From Chryseobacterium daecheongense (lineage in GTDB: Bacteria; Bacteroidota; Bacteroidia; Flavobacteriales; Weeksellaceae), in the NCBI RefSeq assembly GCF_003729955.1, contig NZ_RJTX01000002.1, positions 828,548 through 892,547 of the forward strand: a stretch of 64,000 bases of DNA, given 5' to 3'. Position numbers and translations under genes: made by a program. This document shows, in pieces, positions 1 through 8,030 of this stretch. Positions within the stretch are counted from its first letter, which is position 1; each line of letters opens with the position of its first letter. The notes beneath the pieces are model-generated. The model searched no databases. It was given only the letters and a program-made list of their open reading frames with translations, and was not told where the DNA came from.

Positions 1-110
1 TTGATTGTAAGAAGCCAGCTTCATAAGCGACGTAGTCGCCATTCTTTGCTACCTTAGAATATAACGTGGTGAAATGAAAAACTTTGCGTTTGAACCAATA
101 ATGGTTTACC
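1..110 (-). repeat. Inverted, divergent copy of the 218-bp intergenic repeat
   Basis: The reverse complement of bases 1-50 is identical to bases 1167-1216 in the first tandem copy beyond the AraC gene. The match continues with lower identity to about base 108 (a block resembling aatggttcaaa-acgcaaag). The conserved part holds two small dyads, gcgac-tac-gtcgc and gaagc-ca-gcttc. The copy is cut by the window start. It lies downstream of the AraC gene and in inverted orientation to the upstream copies. Confidence 0.8.
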
Positions 111-143
111 AATAAAGTCGTCACTTATCAGAAACCGCAAGTT

Positions 144-1058
144 TCAGTTAAACAATTTCCTAAACTCTCCCGGCGACTGATTGGTCTTCTGCTTAAACAG
201 CTTACTGAAAGACTGCGGATGCTCAAATCCCAATTCATACGCAATTTCACTCACCGAAAGACTCGTTGTGCTCAGGCGTTCTTTGGCAGAATCAATGATT
301 TTGTTCTGGATATGCTGCTGTGTATTTTGCCGGGTATGAATCCGCAATAAAGTTCCCAGGTAATTCGGAGAAATATTCATTTGCTCGGCGATGGTTTTTA
401 CGGAGGGAATTCCTTTTTCGAGGAGATTTCCGCTGTCAAAATATTGGGAAAGAACTTCTTCAAACCTTACCAGCAATTCGTGGCTGGATTTTTTCCGGGT
501 GAAAAACTGCCGTTCATAAAAGCGTTCGGAGTAGATGAGGAATAATTCAAGCTGGGCTACAATGAGATCCTGCGTAAACTTATCAATATTGGTCTGATAT
601 TCTTTTTCAATGTTTTTAAACAGATCCACAATGATCTTCTCTTCCTTATCCGAAAGGAAAAGCGCTTCATTGATCTGGTAGCTGAAAAACTCGTAAGATT
701 TTATCTTCCTGATCAGGGAAGTTCCCCAAAGAAAATCGGGATGGATCAGCAATAAATATCCGGTGGGTTCCACTTCCACCTCCGGTTTCATTTCCAGGCT
801 TAAAAACTGGAGCGGAGAAACAAAACACAACACGCCGGAATCAAAATCATATTCCTGCTGCCCGTAATTGAACTTGGCATTCACATTGCGTTTCAGGCCG
901 ATGGAGTAGTAGTTCTGCACCCATTTCAGTTCATTATCGTTCACGGGATATTTTACCTTGCTGTAATCGATCAGGCTGATCAGCGGATGTTCAGGATTCG
1001 GAAGACCACAGAAAGCATGAAAATCTGAAATAGAATTGAAGCGGAATGTCTCTTTCAT
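144..1058 (-). CDS. AraC family transcriptional regulator
   Basis: Cytoplasmic DNA-binding regulator of 304 residues. The last 100 residues or so carry the AraC double helix-turn-helix: a first helix pair around TIAEQMNISPNYLGTLL (about 220-240) and a second around VSEIAYELGFEHPQSFSKLF (about 268-290), ending in the typical SPGEFRK. The N-terminal 200 residues are a variable sensor domain with no recognisable ligand signature. The ATG at 1058 is followed by a typical flavobacterial start (MKETFRF). The next upstream gene on the same strand is a short-chain dehydrogenase, which AraC regulators of this type often control, but no operator was identified here. Both flanks carry copies of the same intergenic repeat. 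Confidence 0.93.
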   Translation of the reverse strand: MKETFRFNSISDFHAFCGLPNPEHPLISLIDYSKVKYPVNDNELKWVQNYYSIGLKRNVNAKFNYGQQEYDFDSGVLCFVSPLQFLSLEMKPEVEVEPTGYLLLIHPDFLWGTSLIRKIKSYEFFSYQINEALFLSDKEEKIIVDLFKNIEKEYQTNIDKFTQDLIVAQLELFLIYSERFYERQFFTRKKSSHELLVRFEEVLSQYFDSGNLLEKGIPSVKTIAEQMNISPNYLGTLLRIHTRQNTQQHIQNKIIDSAKERLSTTSLSVSEIAYELGFEHPQSFSKLFKQKTNQSPGEFRKLFN

Positions 1059-1104
1059 AATGACTAAGTTATTTAATTAATTTTAATCCTGGAAAAATTT
1101 TGAA

Positions 1105-1322
1105 TCACTAAACCTTAATGGTTCAAAAACGCAAAGCTTTTATTTTTATCATGTGATATTTAAGAGAGCAAAGAATGGCGACTACGTCGCTTATGAAGCT
1201 GGCTTCTTACAATCAATGTATTGATTGAATCCTTTGCTTACTTTATAAATATCCATCATGAAGATTTCTTTGCGTTAAATAAAAGCTTCAAATGAAGCTC
1301 AACTTAATATTCTTAACTACTT
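1105..1322 (+). repeat. Tandem 218-bp intergenic repeat, copy 1
   Basis: First of two adjacent copies with a period of exactly 218 bp; for example gcaaagaatggcgac begins at 1168 and again at 1386. It contains the dyads gcgac-tac-gtcgc, gaagc-tg-gcttc and gcttca-aa-tgaagc. It lies in the gap between the AraC gene and the SDR gene. No open reading frame is preserved in it, so this looks like a non-coding palindromic element. Confidence 0.85.
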
Positions 1323-1565
1323 CACTAAATCTTAATAGTTCCAAAAACGCAAAGCTTTTATTTTTATCATGTGATATTTAAGAGAGCAAAGAATGGCGAC
1401 TACGTCGCTTATGAAGCTGACTTCTTACAATCAATGTATTGATTGAATCCTTTGCTTACTTTATAAATATCCATTATGAAGATTTCTTTGCGTTAAATAG
1501 AAGCTTCAAATGAAGCTCAACTTAATACTCTTAACTACTTCACTAAATCTTAATGGTTCAAAAAG
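1323..1565 (+). repeat. Tandem 218-bp intergenic repeat, copy 2 plus partial third
   Basis: Second copy (1323-1540), differing from copy 1 at only a few positions (for example gaagctgacttc for gaagctggcttc). It is followed by the first 25 bases or so of a third copy (about 1539-1565), which stops at the 3' end of the SDR gene. Together with copy 1 it fills the 511-bp gap between the two genes; nothing else is recognisable there. Confidence 0.82.
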
Positions 1566-1570
1566 ATAAA

Positions 1571-2410
1571 TTAAATGGCAGTTGCTTCTGTCAAAGTTTT
1601 CCAATCTTGGGCATCTTTGGTCATGATTTCAATCTTTTTATCAAGGTAGTCGGTTGTTCCCACACCCAATAAGAAGTGTACCGGTGGATTAGCCTGTTTA
1701 CTGATCTCGATCAGAACTTCTGCGGCTTTATCCGGATCGTTCGGCTGGTTTCCATTGATGTCATTAAGGTGCGCCTGTTCCAGGGTTCTTGCGGCTTCAT
1801 AAGCTTCGATAGGATTTTCCGGTGTTTTTATGGAACCTTTGTTCAGGAAATCCGTACGGAAATATCCCGGATATACTACGGTTGAATGAATTCCGAAATC
1901 TTTCGTCTCTTCAGCCAATGCTTCAGTAAATCCTGCTACGGCAAATTTGGTGGCACAATACACTCCCCAACCCGGAAAATTCCCGGAAAACCCTCCGATG
2001 GAAGAGATATTGATGATGTTTCCGGATTGTTGCTCACGAAGATGAGGCATCGCATTTCTGATCACATTTAAGGTTCCGAAAACATTCACATCGAAATTTG
2101 CTCTTGCTTCTTCATCCGTAAGTTCCTCCAAAGTCCCGATCTGTCCGTACCCTGCATTGTTTACCACGACATTGATCTGTCCGAAAGCGTCCATTGTTTT
2201 TGCAATGGCAGATTTCACATCATTGTTGTCTGTTAAATTGACTTCAAGGGGTAAAAAATTCCCGGAAGCTTCCCCGATTTCAGAAATTAAGGATTGTGCA
2301 TTTCTGGTAGTAGCAGCTACGCGGTAATTTTCAGATAATAATTTTTTAACCAAAGAAAGTCCTAAACCTTTTGAAGCTCCTGTCACGAACCATACATTTT
2401 TTGTTTCCAT
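1571..2410 (-). CDS. SDR family NAD(P)-dependent oxidoreductase
   Basis: Classical short-chain dehydrogenase of 279 residues. The Rossmann cofactor motif TGASKGLG is near residue 11, NNAGYG near 85, and the catalytic Ser (ISSIGG) and YCATK (Tyr-Lys) pair lies around 135-155. The C-terminal extension of about 30 residues resembles the SDR5-like oxidoreductases often annotated only as oxidoreductase. The substrate cannot be deduced. It reads in the same direction as the AraC gene downstream and is separated from it by the repeats. An SDR of a different subfamily lies upstream on the same strand. Confidence 0.93.
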   Translation of the reverse strand: METKNVWFVTGASKGLGLSLVKKLLSENYRVAATTRNAQSLISEIGEASGNFLPLEVNLTDNNDVKSAIAKTMDAFGQINVVVNNAGYGQIGTLEELTDEEARANFDVNVFGTLNVIRNAMPHLREQQSGNIINISSIGGFSGNFPGWGVYCATKFAVAGFTEALAEETKDFGIHSTVVYPGYFRTDFLNKGSIKTPENPIEAYEAARTLEQAHLNDINGNQPNDPDKAAEVLIEISKQANPPVHFLLGVGTTDYLDKKIEIMTKDAQDWKTLTEATAI

Positions 2411-2573
2411 TTTTAAATATTTTTATTTGTTTTAATTGATGGTACAAAGATGGAACGTTGTAAGGTGGAAAATGTAGCCAAATCAACGAATGATGTATCT
2501 GAATCGTGGATACTCCGTTTTTTAATAAAAAAGAGAAACACAAAGGTCTCTCTTTACTTATTGATCTCACATT

Positions 2574-3311
2574 TTACCAGGGGCTTATTCCTGTTTCATC
2601 TTCAATATCATTGCTGAAATACTGACCTGTAGGTCCGTTTTCATCAGTCAGAGTATGTTTGATAATAAAAGATGCCGCACTTTCTACAGAACCGGGCCCG
2701 CTGTGCGCATTGAAATCTGTGGCGGTATAACCGGGATCAATGACATTCACTTTGAACGGAAGGTCTCTTAATTCATAGGCCAGAACAATTGTATAGGCAT
2801 TCAAAGCTGATTTTGATGGTCCGTAAGCTGCAGATTTTACATGATAATATTTCCAGTCCGGATCGCTGTGTAAGGTTAAAGAGCCCAGTCCTGAAGTAAT
2901 ATTACTGATTCTCGGGCTGTCTGATTTTTTCAAAAGAGGTAAAAAAGCCTGTGTAACATTGATGACTCCGAAGAAATTGGTTTCAAAAACTTCTTTAATA
3001 TTATTAACGGAAGTTTCGGTGGCTGTTTGCGGATTTACTCCTAAAATCCCGGCATTGTTGATGAGAATATCCAGTTTTCCCTGTTCTTTTTCCACAATAT
3101 TTCTAGCTTGTTCAATAGATTCCGGTTTAGTGGCATCGATCTCAATGGCTTTGATATTTTGAAATCCTTTTTCATGGAGTTCTTTGACAACGGCTTCACC
3201 CTTTTCAAGATCACGGCTTCCCAAATAAACAAATAATCCTTTTGCTGAAAGTTGTTTTGCGGTTTCCAGGCCAATGCTTCTGTTGGCTCCTGTGATGAGT
3301 ACTGTTTGCAT
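2574..3311 (-). CDS. SDR family oxidoreductase (carbonyl-reductase-like)
   Basis: Short-chain dehydrogenase with TGANRSIG at residues 7-14, NNAGILG around 85, and a Tyr-Lys pair in YGPSK. It resembles the carbonyl-reductase-like SDR group, which has a long loop before the catalytic Tyr. The start at 3311 (MQTVLITGAN) is preferred: the reading frame is open further upstream, but the extra 18 residues precede the glycine-rich loop and have no SDR character. A 16-bp palindrome 53 bp upstream matches one in front of the Crp-like gene, suggesting that regulator controls this gene. The substrate is unknown. Confidence 0.9.
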   Translation of the reverse strand: MQTVLITGANRSIGLETAKQLSAKGLFVYLGSRDLEKGEAVVKELHEKGFQNIKAIEIDATKPESIEQARNIVEKEQGKLDILINNAGILGVNPQTATETSVNNIKEVFETNFFGVINVTQAFLPLLKKSDSPRISNITSGLGSLTLHSDPDWKYYHVKSAAYGPSKSALNAYTIVLAYELRDLPFKVNVIDPGYTATDFNAHSGPGSVESAASFIIKHTLTDENGPTGQYFSNDIEDETGISPW

Positions 3312-3364
3312 TTCTTTTGTTTTTAATTGTTGGTGTAAAATTCCGTCAATTAAACAGGATAACA

Positions 3365-3380
3365 TTTGTCATTTGACAAA
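3365..3380 (-). promoter_or_regulatory. Palindromic operator upstream of SDR gene (putative Crp/Fnr-type site)
   Basis: TTTGTC-attt-GACAAA, a perfect inverted repeat with six-base arms and a 4-nt spacer. It lies 53 bp upstream of the SDR start and just past the 3' end of the Crp-like regulator gene. It has the same form as the site at 3991-4006, which differs only by one compensatory base pair (T-A for C-G). Confidence 0.6.
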
Positions 3381-3388
3381 AAGTGTTT

Positions 3389-3958
3389 TCAGCGTATATT
3401 TTTTCTTATCCGGCTTAGGGAAGATTGCGTAACGCCCAGATAAGAAGCAATATAGGAAAGAGGAATGCGGTTGACGGCATTAGGATAGATTTCCAGGAAT
3501 TTCAGATAACGGGTGGTAGCATCTTCGGAAACGAGCGGGCTTCTTCTTTCTACTTTTTGAATCAATGCCCGTGAAGTAATTTTGTGCACAATGGCATCCC
3601 AGCCTACAATGGTCTGCAAAAGCTCAAGCCAGTCTTTTCTTTGGAAGACAATGAGCTTACAGTCTGTTACAGCTTCCACATAAGAACTGGAGCAGATTTC
3701 ATTGTCAAAACTTTCCAGATCCACCACCAGATTATTTTCATCGATGAAGTATTTGGTAACTTCTTCTCCTTTGTTATTGTAATAGCAGACCCTCAGGATA
3801 CCATCTGCCAGGAATCCCACCTGTCTGGCAATTTTTCCCGCTTCTGAAAAATACTCATCTTTAGACAGCTGAAGCTCTGTCGCCTTACTTGCAATAAGAT
3901 CCATCTGCTGCTGATTCAGACTTCCGAATCTTAAAATAAAATCAAATAACTCTTTCAT
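3389..3958 (-). CDS. Crp/Fnr family transcriptional regulator
   Basis: Cyclic-nucleotide-binding-like regulator of 189 residues. The N-terminal 130 residues or so form the cupin-like effector domain (around LADGILRVCYYNNKGEEV). The C-terminal HTH reads IPLSYIASYLGVTQSSLSRI. The start at 3958 (MKELFDFILRF) matches usual Bacteroidota Crp-like proteins; the frame is open for 26 more codons upstream but without conserved character. It has no Fe-S cysteine cluster like Fnr. A palindrome 32 bp upstream of the start, repeated before the neighbouring SDR, suggests autoregulation and control of that gene. Confidence 0.88.
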   Translation of the reverse strand: MKELFDFILRFGSLNQQQMDLIASKATELQLSKDEYFSEAGKIARQVGFLADGILRVCYYNNKGEEVTKYFIDENNLVVDLESFDNEICSSSYVEAVTDCKLIVFQRKDWLELLQTIVGWDAIVHKITSRALIQKVERRSPLVSEDATTRYLKFLEIYPNAVNRIPLSYIASYLGVTQSSLSRIRKNIR

Positions 3959-3990
3959 ACTGCAAGATAAATAAAGGTAAGGTAAAGACA

Positions 3991-4006
3991 TTTGCCATTT
4001 GGCAAA
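3991..4006 (-). promoter_or_regulatory. Palindromic operator upstream of Crp-like gene
   Basis: TTTGCC-attt-GGCAAA, a perfect dyad of six-base arms located 32 bp upstream of the Crp-like start codon. It is nearly identical to the palindrome at 3365-3380 in front of the adjacent SDR. It fits a dimeric HTH regulator; assignment to this Crp-like protein is inferred from position. Confidence 0.6.
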
Positions 4007-4036
4007 AAATGATACTAAAGAAAGGGTGTAAAACAA

Positions 4037-4462
4037 TTATTGTCTCTGTTCAGCACGGTATCGTATGGCTTCTTCAAGCACTTCGATATGGATGTCTTTC
4101 AGCGCTTTGAATTTGATGCAGTATCCGGTCACACTCGCTTTTCCTATTCTTTCTCCGTAATTTTGAACTAAGAATTTCTTGTCCTCAATACCCATGATAT
4201 ATACGGAAATTCCGGTTGTATTAGCACTCATTCCAATCTTGTAGAATTCTCTGGTTTTTCCACCTGTATATTGCATCATATAAGATCCGTAGCCGATATT
4301 CGGATTGGAAACGGTTTCATTATTGTCATTTTTACCATCCAGAAACCATAATTGACAATTCGGCATAATTTGCAGAATGAGCTTGTGCAGTTCTTGCATA
4401 TCGCTACGTTTAGTTTCGGGCTGGCTGGAAATATAGTTTTCGATTTGTTCCTGGGTGTTCAT
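4037..4462 (-). CDS. DUF1801 domain-containing protein
   Basis: Small cytoplasmic protein of 141 residues recognised as a DUF1801/YdhG-like protein by its overall pattern: N-terminal helix (IENYISSQPETKRSDMQELHKLI), an IMPNCQLWFLDGK segment, IGYGSY, and a C-terminal helix (LEEAIRYRAEQ). The biochemical function of the family is not established. It lies just upstream of the Crp-like gene on the same strand, with the operator between them. Confidence 0.85.
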   Translation of the reverse strand: MNTQEQIENYISSQPETKRSDMQELHKLILQIMPNCQLWFLDGKNDNNETVSNPNIGYGSYMMQYTGGKTREFYKIGMSANTTGISVYIMGIEDKKFLVQNYGERIGKASVTGYCIKFKALKDIHIEVLEEAIRYRAEQRQ

Positions 4463-4607
4463 GCTAACAAAAGTGAGATAATTTTTTTATTACACAAAGA
4501 AATTTTCTCCGAAATAGGTATTTGAAATATTACATTCTCTATTCTTACAATCAATTAAAAATATTAAGGATAATAATTAAATTTTAGTATATTTAAAGAA
4601 AAATGGA

Positions 4608-5441
4608 ATGATAGCAGATCATTTTTCTAAAAAGGATATCTGGACATTCATGCGGGTAATCCTTTTTTATTTTACCTGCACGCTGTTGTTTATTGCCATT
4701 ACAGGTTTTACGAACATTTTTTCTAAACCTTTCGGAGAATTATTGTCCGTGATACTAGCTTCTGTATTAACATTAGCTTTTGCTATTCTATTTGCAAAAT
4801 GGGAACATTTGAGTTTAAGGCAGATAGGTATTATTCCGGGAAGATTTACCATAAAAAGATTTTTTTCAGGCTGCCTAATCAGTTTTCTTGCTGTATCATT
4901 ACAGGTGCTTATTGTATATTGCTTTAATCATTTGACTTTAAAATTAGTTCACACATTAGACATAGGAGTTATTTTTTTTCACGTAATGCTCTATTTCTTT
5001 GTGGCTTGCCGTGAAGAATTGGTCTTCCGGTCTTACGCTTTAAGAGCTCTTAATTATAAATTCAGATCCGTATTCGCATTATTCGTAATTACCGTCATAT
5101 TTATTGTTGAGCATCTTGTTGCGGGAATGGAGTGGAAAATGGCAGTCATAGGATCCGGATTAGGAGGTCTGTTATTTGGGATAGCAGCTTTAAAGACAAA
5201 AGGATTGGCATTACCAATGGGGCTCCATTTTGCATGGAATTTCGGGCAGTGGATTACAGGATTCAAAAATCAGGCGGGAATATGGGAGGCAACCGTAGAT
5301 AAAGGATATGAGGCAGAAACCCAAAATATAGGTTTGGGAGCATATGTATTTGCCATTCTGATTGCCTTGGCTTTAATTCTCAGATTTTATAAGAATCAGG
5401 AAGAAAATAATACTTCTATAAGCCAGGATAATAAAGTGTAG
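4608..5441 (+). CDS. CPBP family intramembrane glutamic protease
   Basis: Integral membrane protein of 277 residues with about seven hydrophobic segments. The Abi/CPBP protease motifs are visible: Glu136-Glu137 and Arg141 in REELVFR, a middle His169, and His207/Asn211 in HFAWN. Homologues include Rce1-type prenyl proteases and bacteriocin-immunity proteins; the substrate is unknown here. The ATG at 4608 is used, because the ATG five bases earlier runs into a stop. The gene stands alone, convergent with the DUF4268 gene. Confidence 0.9.
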   Translation: MIADHFSKKDIWTFMRVILFYFTCTLLFIAITGFTNIFSKPFGELLSVILASVLTLAFAILFAKWEHLSLRQIGIIPGRFTIKRFFSGCLISFLAVSLQVLIVYCFNHLTLKLVHTLDIGVIFFHVMLYFFVACREELVFRSYALRALNYKFRSVFALFVITVIFIVEHLVAGMEWKMAVIGSGLGGLLFGIAALKTKGLALPMGLHFAWNFGQWITGFKNQAGIWEATVDKGYEAETQNIGLGAYVFAILIALALILRFYKNQEENNTSISQDNKV

Positions 5442-5482
5442 TCTAACAATTAGTTTGATTTGAATGAAAATTTTCTAAAAAA

Positions 5483-5911
5483 TCAAACATCCTTTATAAA
5501 ATCCTCATATTCATAATAAAACCTCTCAAAACCATCCATTTTCTCTACAAAAAACTCAAAAGTTTCCTGCCATTTATTCTTATTGAAAATGGAAACGCCA
5601 TGTTTCTCCACCCAGATTTTGCTGATCACTTTGCCGTTTTCCAACGTGTGGTATTCCTCTTTTTGGAAATCTCCGATAAAGTCTTTGAGGATGTCTTCCA
5701 AAGACCAGATCTTTTCATAATAGGCATTCCGGAAGATCTCATCTTTCATCTCTATATCCAGGGAAACTTCCGCCTTTTTATTGTCTGCATAAAACTTAAA
5801 AGAAAAATCTTTGATCTTAGTATCATACAAAATCCATTTTCTCGGAAAAGATTTTCCGAAAGCGGTCCAAAATTCCTTTTTTAACTGCTGTGCTTCCTGT
5901 TTACTGAACAT
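5483..5911 (-). CDS. DUF4268 domain-containing protein
   Basis: Cytoplasmic protein of 142 residues. The pattern KKEFWTAFGKSFP at the N-terminus and the Lys/Glu/aromatic-rich body match DUF4268 proteins of flavobacteria. The start at 5911 (MFSKQEAQQLKKEFW) is preferred over an upstream in-frame start, whose extra 23 residues are hydrophobic and unconserved. Function is unknown; relatives occur as the C-terminal part of nuclease-like proteins. The 245-bp gap on its 5' side holds the Rrf2 promoter. Confidence 0.82.
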   Translation of the reverse strand: MFSKQEAQQLKKEFWTAFGKSFPRKWILYDTKIKDFSFKFYADNKKAEVSLDIEMKDEIFRNAYYEKIWSLEDILKDFIGDFQKEEYHTLENGKVISKIWVEKHGVSIFNKNKWQETFEFFVEKMDGFERFYYEYEDFIKDV

Positions 5912-6120
5912 AAAAACAAAAATAAGTATTTTGGATGGAAGATGGAAAGAATGTGAAATCGCGAAATTGTTGAGTTGCAAAACCGCAAAACTGCAAAATC
6001 GCTAAATATGAACCCGTGACCATGAATCACCACTGGAATTGTGAGCTGTGGAAAGAAAAACTGTAAGTTGCTAGCCGTACTATGCAAATCCACGATTCTG
6101 CACTTAGCAATTTTACTCTT

Positions 6121-6151
6121 TTGCAACATATCAAACAATTTATTACTTTTG
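6121..6151 (+). promoter_or_regulatory. Bacteroidota-type promoter of the Rrf2 gene
   Basis: TTG at 6121-6123 and TACTTTTG at 6144-6151 are spaced by 20 nt, matching the flavobacterial -33/-7 pattern (TTG, about 19-21 nt, TAnnTTTG). The ATG of the regulator starts only 5 nt after the -7 element, so a transcript from this promoter would be leaderless or nearly so. Confidence 0.5.
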
Positions 6152-6156
6152 CTGTA

Positions 6157-6564
6157 ATGCTGTCTAAAAAATCTCAATATGCTTTTAAGGCGCTTTCATA
6201 CCTGGTAGAAAAAAGGAATGAAGGCCCGGTTCTTATATCCGAAATTGCGGAATACAAGAAAATTCCATTAAAGTTTTTAGAAAATATTCTGCTTGAGCTT
6301 AAAAAAGCAGATATTCTTGATAGTAAAAAAGGAAAAGGAGGCGGATATTTTTTTAAAGAAAATCCTGAAAATGTGAAGCTTGCTAAAATTATCCGGTTAG
6401 TAAACGGACCTATTGCGCTTCTCCCTTGTGTAAGCTTGAATTTCTATGAAAAATGTGAAGACTGCAATGAAGATCACTGCGGACTTCATGATGTTCTGAT
6501 AGAAGTTCGTGACGCTTCTTTAAACATCCTGGAAAGAAAAACATTAATGGATTTGATCGACTGA
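6157..6564 (+). CDS. Rrf2 family transcriptional regulator
   Basis: Winged-helix regulator of 135 residues starting MLSKKSQYAFKAL, the classic Rrf2 start. The HTH spans about 25-50 (LISEIAEYKKIPLKFLENIL), and the GGYFF wing is at 62-66. Four cysteines lie near the C-terminal third (Cys91, 100, 103, 108), consistent with an Fe-S cluster or a redox switch, as in IscR/NsrR. The frame is open 25 codons upstream, but the internal ATG fits the family. It precedes a TauE/SafE exporter, suggesting control of sulfur-compound export or cysteine metabolism. Confidence 0.9.
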   Translation: MLSKKSQYAFKALSYLVEKRNEGPVLISEIAEYKKIPLKFLENILLELKKADILDSKKGKGGGYFFKENPENVKLAKIIRLVNGPIALLPCVSLNFYEKCEDCNEDHCGLHDVLIEVRDASLNILERKTLMDLID

Positions 6565-6664
6565 TAAAAATCCTTTTTTTTGAATAAATAGTCCACTGAT
6601 TTGGTAGGATAAATATTTTATTTCATATTTGTATTGCTTCAAATCAATAAATGATGAATAGAGT

Positions 6665-7552
6665 ATGGTAATCTCCAGAAAAATCCAGATAAGGCTGAAT
6701 GTTCTTTTTGTAACCATAGCTATACTGTCGGTGGTGGTATTTTCTATGTTTGAATTAGGTTATCTGGATGAACTTTCAACTATTCTGGCTAAAGACAATT
6801 ACATTTTTTACTGGATGCTTTTAGTCGGAGTCTTTGCAGAAATAGTGGCCGGATCTATGGGAATGGGCTACGGTGTTATTTGCACAACAACACTCTTATT
6901 CCTGAATATTCCGCCACACATTGTAAGTGCGAGCATCCATTCGGCGGAAAGCTTTACAACGGCAGCTGGAAGTGTCAGTCATATCAAGCTTAGAAATGTA
7001 AGCAAAAGCCTTGTTAAAAAATTGGCAATTCCTGCTGTTATTGGTGCCATTATCGGGGCTTTATGCCTTACTTATTTCGGTGAATATTATGCAAAGGTTA
7101 CCAAAACCATTATCGCTTTCTATACCTTATATCTCGGTTTTCAGATTTTCAGGAATGCTTTTAAGAAAAAACAGAACAGGGCATTGAAAAGAAAAACCAA
7201 TTTAACCAGACTTGGGCTTCTCGGAGGTTTTATAGATTCTTTTGCAGGAGGAGGATGGGGACCGTTGGTAACAGGAACTTTAATTAAGAATTCATTTACG
7301 CCCAGATTTGCAGTGGGAAGCTCTACCGTAGCTAAATTTATTCTCACTATTACTGCTGCTGTTACGTTCTTTTTTACCTTGGGAATACAACATTGGAATA
7401 TTATTTTAGGCCTTCTGATCGGAGGAATTCTTACTGCTCCTTTTTCAGCAATGCTTACCGCTAAATTGCCGGTAAAAAATATGTTTCTGATCATTGGTGC
7501 TTTGGTGATGGTGATGAGCTGTATTACTATTTATAAGTCAGTTTTTAATTGA
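6665..7552 (+). CDS. Sulfite exporter TauE/SafE family protein
   Basis: Membrane protein of 295 residues with about eight hydrophobic helices. The repeated glycine-rich motifs are GSMGMGYGV (about 60-68) and GGFIDSFAGGGWGP (about 186-199), each at the start of one half of the two-fold TSUP/DUF81 repeat. Members export sulfite, sulfoacetate or related organosulfur anions; the substrate here is unproven. It follows the Rrf2 gene by 100 bp. The sequence TCCACTGATTTGGTAGGA at 6592-6609 is a possible regulator site. Confidence 0.92.
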   Translation: MVISRKIQIRLNVLFVTIAILSVVVFSMFELGYLDELSTILAKDNYIFYWMLLVGVFAEIVAGSMGMGYGVICTTTLLFLNIPPHIVSASIHSAESFTTAAGSVSHIKLRNVSKSLVKKLAIPAVIGAIIGALCLTYFGEYYAKVTKTIIAFYTLYLGFQIFRNAFKKKQNRALKRKTNLTRLGLLGGFIDSFAGGGWGPLVTGTLIKNSFTPRFAVGSSTVAKFILTITAAVTFFFTLGIQHWNIILGLLIGGILTAPFSAMLTAKLPVKNMFLIIGALVMVMSCITIYKSVFN

Positions 7553-7639
7553 TTTTTTTGTTTATTGTGGAAAACTGGTGATAGGAAAAACAGATTTCAG
7601 TCCTGAAATCATTTATTTTTACATCACAAAAAACAGAAC

Positions 7640-7930
7640 ATGAACTTACACATTGTCGCGCTTTTTAAATTTAATGAAAATTATCTGATGGAAGCGGTGG
7701 AACTATTCCAAAACCTGGTGAAAGAAACAAGAAAAGAAGAAGGATGCCTTCAGTATGATCTAATAGAAGATAAAGACCAAAAAGGGACATTTTTCCTGAT
7801 TGAATTATGGGAAAGTGTAGAACATCACGGCAATCATCTTGGGCAGGATCATCTTCTGAATTTCCGCAGAGATGCTTCAAGAATGATGGAAAGCTCAACA
7901 GAAGTCTATAAAGGATTCAAAATATATTAA
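7640..7930 (+). CDS. Putative quinol monooxygenase (ABM domain)
   Basis: A 96-residue single-domain protein of the antibiotic-biosynthesis-monooxygenase/YgiN type. It starts with a beta strand (LHIVALFKF), followed by a helix with LVKETRKEEGCLQYDL, then FFLIELWES and HLGQDHLLNF, the usual dimeric ferredoxin-like fold of cofactor-free quinol monooxygenases. A strong hairpin terminator follows 21 bp after the stop. The substrate is unknown. Confidence 0.88.
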   Translation: MNLHIVALFKFNENYLMEAVELFQNLVKETRKEEGCLQYDLIEDKDQKGTFFLIELWESVEHHGNHLGQDHLLNFRRDASRMMESSTEVYKGFKIY

Positions 7931-7951
7931 AGATCAACTTTAATTCATTGT

Positions 7952-7986
7952 AAAAGGCAGTTTCAACATATTGAAACTGCCTTTTT
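7952..7986. terminator. Bidirectional intrinsic terminator
   Basis: AAAAGGCAGTTTCAA and its inverted copy are separated by a 5-nt loop and flanked by A and T runs on both sides. It sits between two convergent genes (the ABM monooxygenase and the T9SS protein). Confidence 0.85.
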
Positions 7987-8030
7987 ATTAGAAAAAATAG
8001 AAAGTATTGTTGGTTGGCAAGAATTGCAAT

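Noticed and set aside
3959..4036. Longer start for the Crp-like regulator
   Set aside because: The additional 26 residues cover the palindromic operator and are not Crp-like, so the ATG at 3958 was chosen.
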